The notes beneath the pieces were generated by a model. That model ran no database searches. It was not told where the DNA came from and was given only the letters and a program-made list of their open reading frames with translations. Source: an uncultured Eggerthellaceae bacterium (lineage in GTDB: Bacteria; Actinomycetota; Coriobacteriia; Coriobacteriales; Eggerthellaceae). Taken from it: a stretch of DNA of 30,033 bases. The number at the start of each line of letters is the position of its first letter. Positions within the stretch are counted from its first letter, which is position 1. Shown one piece after another: positions 7,736 through 13,636 of the stretch. The translations under genes were made by a program, and so were the position numbers. Location: contig CAKTXN010000012.1 of the NCBI GenBank assembly GCA_934630905.1, forward strand, positions 1 through 30,033, read 5' to 3'.

Positions 7736-9874
7736 CTACAGAAGCGGCTCCATACCCAAAACGGGATGATTCTTTGCGGTCAGAACTTCGTACAGCTCAG
7801 CGGGGTCGCCCGGGTCCTGCATGTCGTTCTCGTCGGGAATCATGTCAATGTAGTTGTCAATGCCGTAGAGCTCTTTAGCCGTGGCGTTGATCTTGTCGGC
7901 CAACTGCTCCTTCAAAGAAGCAGGCATCCACACAACGCGAGCAATGCCGCCTTCGGCCTTCAGGAACTTCTTGGAGGCAATGAAGTGCTTGCCATGGCCC
8001 ATGTAGCCCGGGGTCTGCACGCCGCCGCCGGTCATGGAAGCCATTTCGGAGAACGTCATGCCCAAGGGAGTCATACCCACGTGATCACGCGTGGTGATAA
8101 CGAAACCGCTGGTCATAGGCTCAATACCGCAAATGCACTCGAAGCAACCGCAGGAAGTCATGGGGTCTTCCAGGATAGAGTACAGCGAAACCTGCTCAAG
8201 TGCGCCGTTGGAGTACTTGCGAACAGCGTCGTTAACGTCTTCGTAGGCGCCAATACGCTCGTCAATGCACTTCTCATGAGGAACAATCTGGCACGGACCG
8301 TTGGGATCCAGCTCGTTGGATGCCTTCGCGTCAAGCCAGGACACCGCGCCGCACAGACCCAAGCGCTCGGGCGTGACGATGCATACGTGGCTGGGGCTGA
8401 AGGACTGGCACAGAATGCAGGTGTAGAAGTTCTCCACCGTTTCGTCGGTCAGGCTGCCCAGACGCTCGTCACGTGCATCGAACACGGTATTCGCGTAAGC
8501 GCGCAGCTCTTTGCACTTCTCGGGCTCGGTGTAAATGCGCACCTGCGCTTTTTCGATAATGGCATCGTGGTCGCCCTTGATCTTGGCGTACAGAATCTCG
8601 CCCAAGTGCTTCAAACGGAAGCCGGCATCGTAGTCGTCCTTGCTCACGCGGATGCGGATCATGTCGCGCTGACCAGTGTGCATAACGCCGCTTGCGCAGT
8701 TCAAGTACGCGTGGATCTTGCGCTCGAATACGGAAGCGAAGTCGGGGGAAACGTTCTTGCCGCCCACTTCCACAATAAACGCGGCATTCATCTTGGTTCC
8801 CACGGGAACGTCGTTGAAATCGGGGCCTTCAACGATAATGGAGTGGTCTTCGATTTCCTTGACGTCCTTGATCTCAACAAGCTCGAAGCAGTCCAGGCGG
8901 GAACCGTCGATTTCGACCTGCATGTCGGGACGGCGAATAATCTCGCCCTCGAATGCGGTGGAGTATGCAACGGGGATATCGATCTTCGTGATCTTGATAT
9001 GGATGTCGCGTGCTTCCAAAGACGTCTCGATGAATGCCTTCGTGTTAGGCTGCAGCAAGATGGTCTTCGGGATGGGGCGAATGTAGTTCATGTCGTTCGT
9101 GATAACCGGGAAGCCCATGGCCACAGCGCCTGCGCCGAATGCCAACGTGCGGTCGTTCACCGGGGCAAATGCGTTCACGAAAGCGTGCAGACGCACGTAC
9201 GTGTACTCCATGAAGCCGTCCCAGTCGCCACCTTCGATAGCACCGAAGATCATAGCGGCGCGCACGCAGAAGGACACAACGTGGCTTACCGCCCAGATGT
9301 CGGGGCCAACGCCTACGACGCGAACATGGAAGCCCAGCTCGATGCCCATGCGCTCGGCCTGGTCAATGATGTCGCCCACCAAGAACACGAAGATACCGCG
9401 CTCCTGATAACCGCGAATCAAGTCGCATGCTTCCTTGTCAGAGGGAGCAGGATCGATGATAACAACGAAGCCCGGAATGTCGTTGGTAACCAACGGCACG
9501 CCCAGCTCACGTACTTCAGCGTCGGAGAAGTGACCGTGATACTTCGTACCCTCGTACGGCGTGGGATTGTTCACGTACTTCACAGCTTCGATGATTTCGC
9601 CGGCCATAGCGGTACCGATGCCGGACTTGAAGATGGACTCGGTGCGCTGATTGCGCGTGCTCATGGTGTTGATGTTTGCCAGAGCGGTCTTAAGGTCCTT
9701 CAGCTTGAGAACTTTCTGCCCCGAGTAAGCCAGCTGGCACGACATGTTGTATGCGGTGTCAGGCATCTGCATAGGGGCGTCTTCACCATACTCAGCGATA
9801 GCTGCATCTACTGCCTTGGTGGCAACAGAGAAGATATCGTTGGAGCCATGGAAAATCCTGTCAAAAAATTTCAT
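7736..9874 (-). CDS. acsB: Acetyl-CoA synthase, CODH/ACS complex alpha subunit
   Basis: 712 residues, close to the Moorella enzyme (about 729). It assembles acetyl-CoA from CO, CoA and a corrinoid-bound methyl group, or runs in reverse, at the Ni-Fe-S A-cluster in the cytoplasm. All A-cluster ligands are visible: Cys486, Cys489, Cys498 and Cys508 for the [4Fe-4S] cubane (CILC, then HVC, then GLCG), and the Cys575-Gly-Cys577 motif that holds the distal nickel. The N-terminal third corresponds to the CODH-contacting, gas-channel domain of the bacterial type. The ATG has AAGGAAA at 6-bp spacing. It lies 30 bp after cooC and is the last gene of the acsA-cooC-acsB unit. Genes for the corrinoid protein (acsC/acsD) and methyltransferase (acsE) are absent from this locus, unlike the classical acetogen cluster. 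Confidence 0.97.
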   Translation of the reverse strand: MKFFDRIFHGSNDIFSVATKAVDAAIAEYGEDAPMQMPDTAYNMSCQLAYSGQKVLKLKDLKTALANINTMSTRNQRTESIFKSGIGTAMAGEIIEAVKYVNNPTPYEGTKYHGHFSDAEVRELGVPLVTNDIPGFVVIIDPAPSDKEACDLIRGYQERGIFVFLVGDIIDQAERMGIELGFHVRVVGVGPDIWAVSHVVSFCVRAAMIFGAIEGGDWDGFMEYTYVRLHAFVNAFAPVNDRTLAFGAGAVAMGFPVITNDMNYIRPIPKTILLQPNTKAFIETSLEARDIHIKITKIDIPVAYSTAFEGEIIRRPDMQVEIDGSRLDCFELVEIKDVKEIEDHSIIVEGPDFNDVPVGTKMNAAFIVEVGGKNVSPDFASVFERKIHAYLNCASGVMHTGQRDMIRIRVSKDDYDAGFRLKHLGEILYAKIKGDHDAIIEKAQVRIYTEPEKCKELRAYANTVFDARDERLGSLTDETVENFYTCILCQSFSPSHVCIVTPERLGLCGAVSWLDAKASNELDPNGPCQIVPHEKCIDERIGAYEDVNDAVRKYSNGALEQVSLYSILEDPMTSCGCFECICGIEPMTSGFVITTRDHVGMTPLGMTFSEMASMTGGGVQTPGYMGHGKHFIASKKFLKAEGGIARVVWMPASLKEQLADKINATAKELYGIDNYIDMIPDENDMQDPGDPAELYEVLTAKNHPVLGMEPLL

Positions 9875-9904
9875 ATGATTTCCTTTGCTATCAATCTATG
9901 CAAT

Positions 9905-10669
9905 CTATGCGTTTTCCATACGTTGCTTAATGCGCCTAACCTCTTCTACGAGTTCAGGGCTGTAATCGAAGGGTGACTCACCGTTGCGATCAGCATCAAT
10001 GACATCACTCGAATACGGAAGGAATCCCAGCAGTGCATCTTCGGGAATATGCGCGCGCAGATACTCTCTGTCTTCGTCGCTACGAACTTTGTTGGCAACA
10101 ACGTTGACCTTCGTAACGCCGATATCTGCCGCAAGCTGCTTGACTTTCTCGTACGTCTGGATGCTGCGGGCACCCGGCTCAACAACAACGATGAACTGAT
10201 CCATGTTGGCAGCTGTGCCGCGAGCTAAATGCTCCAGACCAGCTTCCATGTCCATAATCACCACGTCGTCTTTACGATACGTCAAGCTTGAAAGAATGGA
10301 CTTGATCATGACATGCTCGGGGCAAACACACCCCGCACCGCCCGTTTCAACAGTTCCCATGACCAGCAGCTTCACGCCATTGCGCTCGTGAGCATACGTA
10401 TCGGGAATATCGCTGACCTGGGGGTTTAACTTGAAGAACTTGTTAGCGTCGTTTGCACCCGTGCGCTCTTCCACCAGCTTGCGCATTTTGGAGATAGGCG
10501 TAATGCTGTTTACTTCCTCCATGGAAAAGCCCAGCGCCAAACCAAGGTTGGCATCGGGATCAACGTCAACAGCAAGAACGGGACGCCCCTCCTGCGCATA
10601 CATACGCGCAAGGGTTGACGATAACGTGGTCTTGCCCACGCCGCCTTTACCTGTGATCGCTACCTTCAT
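9905..10669 (-). CDS. cooC: CooC-type nickel-insertion ATPase for CODH/ACS
   Basis: 254 residues of the MinD/ParA-like P-loop class. Walker A is KGGVGKTT (8-15, after MKVAITG), followed by VDVDPDANLG. Cys114-Val-Cys116 (GCVCPEH) is the CxC metal site at the CooC dimer interface. VVIMDMEAGLEHLARGT follows. The family uses ATP to mature the nickel-containing C-cluster of CODH or the A-cluster of ACS, which fits its position between acsA and acsB. I chose the ATG at 10669 because AAGGAAG lies about 6 bp upstream. An in-frame TTG at 10684 would place that Shine-Dalgarno inside the gene. The preceding 115 bp hold only GC-rich imperfect repeats. Confidence 0.95.
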   Translation of the reverse strand: MKVAITGKGGVGKTTLSSTLARMYAQEGRPVLAVDVDPDANLGLALGFSMEEVNSITPISKMRKLVEERTGANDANKFFKLNPQVSDIPDTYAHERNGVKLLVMGTVETGGAGCVCPEHVMIKSILSSLTYRKDDVVIMDMEAGLEHLARGTAANMDQFIVVVEPGARSIQTYEKVKQLAADIGVTKVNVVANKVRSDEDREYLRAHIPEDALLGFLPYSSDVIDADRNGESPFDYSPELVEEVRRIKQRMENA

Positions 10670-10784
10670 AGTCGCTTCCTTCAATGCTTCCTTCGTGCTT
10701 TACTTACTTTTTGTCGCGCACTTTGCGTCTCGCGCTCGTGCTCGCACGCGCCTTCGCGCTTCGCGCCCTTCGATACGTTGGCTC

Positions 10785-12677
10785 TTAGATGTTCAGGTGA
10801 GCACGCTTCTCTTCAATGCGCTCGATCATCAAATCGCCCAGCTTATCGATATCCTTCTCAACGGTGAACTTAGCGCCAACCCATTTGTCAATGTCGCCCT
10901 GCAGCAGACCAACAATGCCCTTGGAACCGTCGGTGTAAGGATCAATGCCCAGATAGGTATCGATACCCGTTGCAACAACGTAGTTGCCAATGGAAACAGC
11001 CTTCTCGGACATCCATTCAGGAGCGCAGCCAACCAGAGGAATGTCGGAAATCTCAATCTTCCAGTCGTTTGCAATGTCGGATGCAAGAACCATCATACGG
11101 GAAATATCAACGCAGGAGCCCATGTGCAGAACCGGCGGAATGTTAGCCAAGCGGCATACGCGCTTCAGGCCTTCGCCGCAGTACTTGCCCGCTTCCTTGT
11201 CCATAAGGCCCGCCTTAGCAGCAGCCTGAGCGGAGCAGCCAGAAACAATGACCAAAATGTCGTTTGCGAGCAGCTTCTTCATGAGTTCAATGTGAGCATA
11301 GTCGGGACGTACCTTGGGATTGTTGCAGCCAACCATGGCAACCGCACCGCGGATAACACCAGAGCGGATGCAGTCAATCAGCGGGATCATGGTCTGGAAC
11401 TCATCGATGTGGGAGTTCGCAACAGTATCCAGCGTATCGTAGATTGCCTCAACGGAGTAGCCAACCGTAGCCTTGGAGACCAAGTCGGGAATATGAACCA
11501 GTTCCGGCTTGCGGTTCTTGAAGTTGTCAACAGCCAGGCGCACGATCTTCTTTGCGGATTCAGCTGCCGTGGTGTCCTTGAACTCAATGAAGTCGGACTC
11601 AGGCATGCGAGCGGCGTTGCTGGTGGTGATGAACTTCGTGTGGAAGCACTTGGACAGGGGGCCCAGAGCAGGGAAAATGCACTGAACGTCAACAACGATA
11701 GCTTCGCAAGCGCCCGTGAGAACCACGTTTTCCTGCTGCAGGAAGTTACCAGCCATAGGAATGCCGTGACGCATGGCCACTTCATTGGAGGTGCAGCATA
11801 CGCCGCAAACGTTGATGCCCTTTGCACCAACTTCCTTGGCATGAGCGATCATCTCGGGGTCGTTTGCGTAGTACACAACCATTTCGGACAGCGAAGGATC
11901 GTGGCCGTGAACAACAATGTTGACCATGTCTTTGTCCATAACACCCAGGTTAGCGGTGGTGTCCAAAGGCTTGGGAGTGCCGAACAAGATGTCGGAGAAC
12001 TCGGTGCCAATCATGGAACCGCCCCAGCCGTCGGCCAGGCCAGCACGCAGGGACTGATGAACCAGTGCTTCGGGCATGGAAGAGCAGCCCATGTGCGTCA
12101 TGTGCAGGGACTGAGAAACTTCGCGGTCGATAGCGCGGGGAGACAGCTTGTTCTCGCGCCAGATCTTCTGACGAGCCTCGGGGGCGCGCTTCAGGAAGCG
12201 AAGGCGGCCAAAGGGCTTGCCGAATTCCTCAAGACCGGTCAGAGCGACTTCGTGAGCGATGTCGTAGATGTCGCGACCCTCAACCTCGATGTCCCACTCT
12301 TCAGCGATACGCTTCAGCTTCTCTTCGTCCTTGACGGTATAGTCACCGCCAGCAGAGCTGCGGTACAGCGTCATAGCAATGGAACGACCGTGATCAGAGT
12401 GCGTTGCAGAACCGCCCGCGGTAAAGCGCAGATAGTTACGGCCAACCACGCCATCGGCATCGCAACCGCAAATGCCTCGCGGCGATTTAGCGGTAATGCG
12501 GCAGGGGCCCATAGAGCAGATGCGGCAGCACAAGCCTTGCTCGCCAATCTTGCAGTGGGTACCCTGAGCGGCAGTACGAGCCTGGTAGGTGTCCGCGCCA
12601 ACAAGCTCCGCAGACTCAAGAAGACGGGTTGTCGCAGCTTCCATCTCCTCGTTCGGAATAAGAATGTCCCAAGACAA
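10785..12677 (-). CDS. acsA: Ni-Fe carbon monoxide dehydrogenase, catalytic subunit
   Basis: 630 residues. It interconverts CO and CO2 at the Ni-4Fe-5S C-cluster and supplies CO to ACS. Cys42 and Cys50 fit the inter-subunit D-cluster; Cys51, Cys54, Cys59 and Cys70 fit the B-cluster. The C-cluster ligand motifs are all present in order: VVHGHDPSLSE (His), GVCCTSNE, VDVQCIFPAL, VGCNN, VSGCSAQ and MGSCVDISR. The start is TTG (12677-12675), supported by GAGGTG 5 bp upstream. No in-frame ATG or GTG nearby would keep the conserved N-terminus. A promoter with TTGACC and TAATCT 17 bp apart lies at 12788-12760, and a hairpin follows at once (12731-12751). It is first gene of the acsA-cooC-acsB transcript. 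The genetic link to acsB argues for the ACS-associated type rather than a respiratory CooS. Confidence 0.97.
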   Translation of the reverse strand: MSWDILIPNEEMEAATTRLLESAELVGADTYQARTAAQGTHCKIGEQGLCCRICSMGPCRITAKSPRGICGCDADGVVGRNYLRFTAGGSATHSDHGRSIAMTLYRSSAGGDYTVKDEEKLKRIAEEWDIEVEGRDIYDIAHEVALTGLEEFGKPFGRLRFLKRAPEARQKIWRENKLSPRAIDREVSQSLHMTHMGCSSMPEALVHQSLRAGLADGWGGSMIGTEFSDILFGTPKPLDTTANLGVMDKDMVNIVVHGHDPSLSEMVVYYANDPEMIAHAKEVGAKGINVCGVCCTSNEVAMRHGIPMAGNFLQQENVVLTGACEAIVVDVQCIFPALGPLSKCFHTKFITTSNAARMPESDFIEFKDTTAAESAKKIVRLAVDNFKNRKPELVHIPDLVSKATVGYSVEAIYDTLDTVANSHIDEFQTMIPLIDCIRSGVIRGAVAMVGCNNPKVRPDYAHIELMKKLLANDILVIVSGCSAQAAAKAGLMDKEAGKYCGEGLKRVCRLANIPPVLHMGSCVDISRMMVLASDIANDWKIEISDIPLVGCAPEWMSEKAVSIGNYVVATGIDTYLGIDPYTDGSKGIVGLLQGDIDKWVGAKFTVEKDIDKLGDLMIERIEEKRAHLNI

Positions 12678-12730
12678 AGGACCACCTCAACTCTCTTTTT
12701 CTCACAGCAAACCCGATTAAGAATTTTGCC

Positions 12731-12751
12731 TACTTTCCCCCACGGAAAGTA
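12731..12751 (-). promoter_or_regulatory. Hairpin/operator at the 5' end of the acsA message
   Basis: Perfect 8-bp arms TACTTTCC and GGAAAGTA flank 5 bp. On the minus strand the first arm starts about 2 nt after the predicted transcription start (near 12753). It could be a 5' stabilising hairpin in the RNA or a repressor site just downstream of the promoter. There is no T-tract, so it is not a terminator. Confidence 0.6.
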
Positions 12752-12759
12752 TTTAGGTC

Positions 12760-12788
12760 AGATTATCGGGGGGTTTTGAATTGGTCAA
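12760..12788 (-). promoter_or_regulatory. Predicted sigma-70-type promoter of acsA-cooC-acsB
   Basis: Minus strand: TTGACC (12788-12783), a 17-bp spacer, then TAATCT (12765-12760). The leader would be about 75 nt to the TTG start. This is the best-formed promoter I see in the window. Confidence 0.65.
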
Positions 12789-12883
12789 GTTTCTGATTTT
12801 TACCTGCAATTATGGCTTAAGGTCAAAATCGTGTTATTAAATGTGATTTCGTACTACTCACGGTTTCCATCAGGACTTTTCTC

Positions 12884-12995
12884 CAATCTTGACAGAAATT
12901 GCACAATCTTGCGAATTGAGGGCGAAAAAAGGCGGCGAAAAAATCGTTACTTTCCGCCGCTGTGCGTATAGTGTGTTTTCATTATTACAATCTTG
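12884..12995. repeat. Three direct copies of CAATCTTG upstream of acsA
   Basis: Exact CAATCTTG on the plus strand at 12884-12891, 12904-12911 and 12988-12995. The spacings of 20 and 84 bp are close to whole numbers of helical turns. The copies lie about 130-240 bp upstream of the predicted acsA start, with the hisI terminator between the second and third. They are possible activator sites, but the motif is short. Confidence 0.4.
12924..12960 (-). terminator. Rho-independent terminator after hisI
   Basis: On the minus strand GCGGCG pairs with CGCCGC around an A/T-rich loop, followed by C and six T. It lies about 70 bp past the hisI stop and separates hisI from the acsA promoter. Confidence 0.75.
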
Positions 12996-13031
12996 TTAAA
13001 AATAAGATTATTTTATGGACACGCAGAGGCG

Positions 13032-13355
13032 TTAATGACTAAGAAGCGTTCGATAAAAGCAGCTGCGCGCACCAGTATGGCACGCAGGACCATCGGGGTG
13101 CACGAGCGCAAGAAGGCAGTCGGCGTCACAGTCGTAGCGCAGCTCGACCAGATGCTGGAAGTTACCCGACGTAGCGCCTTTATTCCAATATTCCTGACGG
13201 CTGCGCGACCAAAACCAGGTGGTCTTCGTATCCAGCGTGCGACGAATGGACTCGGCATTCATCCACGCCATCATGAGCACGGCGTTATCCTGCGCGTCTT
13301 GCACGATACAGGGAATAAGTCCATGCTGGTCAAACGTGAGTTCTTCGATGTTCAT
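13032..13355 (-). CDS. hisI: Phosphoribosyl-AMP cyclohydrolase (stand-alone HisI)
   Basis: 107 residues, the normal size of monofunctional HisI without the HisE domain. It opens the adenine ring of phosphoribosyl-AMP in the third step of histidine synthesis (cytoplasm, Zn and Mg dependent). The magnesium triad Asp75-x-Asp77-x-Asp79 and the zinc cysteines Cys92 (ACHTG) and Cys99 (SCFYR) are present, as is WMNAES near the N-terminus. The ATG at 13355 has AAGGAA about 7 bp upstream; eight extra upstream codons are open but would bury that site. No other his gene is near. It sits between fdhA and acsA, has its own terminator, and is preceded by a 14-bp palindrome and a complex set of inverted repeats. 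The enzyme call is firm. Why it lives here is unknown. Confidence 0.94.
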   Translation of the reverse strand: MNIEELTFDQHGLIPCIVQDAQDNAVLMMAWMNAESIRRTLDTKTTWFWSRSRQEYWNKGATSGNFQHLVELRYDCDADCLLALVHPDGPACHTGARSCFYRTLLSH

Positions 13356-13386
13356 ACTCGTTCCTTTCGCGAAACGCACGTAGCTT

Positions 13387-13400
13387 CAAGTTGCAACTTG
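13387..13400. promoter_or_regulatory. Perfect 14-bp palindrome upstream of hisI
   Basis: CAAGTTGCAACTTG is its own reverse complement and ends 32 bp before the hisI ATG. It is a candidate operator or short RNA hairpin; no regulator can be named from the sequence. Confidence 0.55.
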
Positions 13401-13428
13401 CGATAGCTGCTTATCAGCGTTCAGGGCA

Positions 13429-13596
13429 GCGTGCCGCCTCAAGGGTTGAGCCGACGTGCGAAGCTTTGGATAAGTTGAGCGAATTACAAGCTCGATGAAG
13501 CATTATCCAAGCTGAGTCCTTCGGCGAATGCCCTTGAGGCGGCATGCGTCATCGTCATAAAACACACGCACGTCGGCTCAACCCTTGCGACGTGCG
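13429..13596 (-). promoter_or_regulatory. Nested, mutually exclusive inverted repeats between fdhA and hisI
   Basis: Four pairings are visible. (1) 13429-13445 pairs with 13531-13547 (core TGCCGCCTCAAGGG, 14 bp perfect, 17 with one G-T). (2) 13440-13460 pairs with 13567-13587, 21 bp perfect. (3) AGCTTTGGATAA at 13462-13473 pairs with TTATCCAAGCT at 13503-13513 with one bulge. (4) GAGC at 13477-13480 pairs with GCTC at 13490-13493. Pairings 1 and 2 share the bases 13440-13445 and are interleaved, so they compete or would form a pseudoknot. In a transcript from fdhA towards hisI this could be an RNA switch. It could also be a complex dispersed repeat. Confidence 0.7.
13558..13596 (-). terminator. 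Hairpin with T-rich tail just after fdhA
   Basis: On the minus strand CGCACGTCG and CGACGTGCG form a perfect 9-bp stem with a 12-nt loop, followed by TGTGTTTTATG. It begins 41 bp past the fdhA stop. Its loop and 3' arm (13567-13587) are the bases that pair with the distant 13440-13460 segment, so long-range pairing would break this terminator. Confidence 0.55.
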
Positions 13597-13636
13597 CTTC
13601 TCCCTGGTTCCAACAACGTCCAAATCAGGCGCTTCG

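Noticed and set aside
10670..10784. GC-rich repeats between acsA and cooC as a terminator
   Set aside because: Many overlapping GCG/CGC pairings but no single strong stem with a T-run; the cooC gene directly follows on the same strand.
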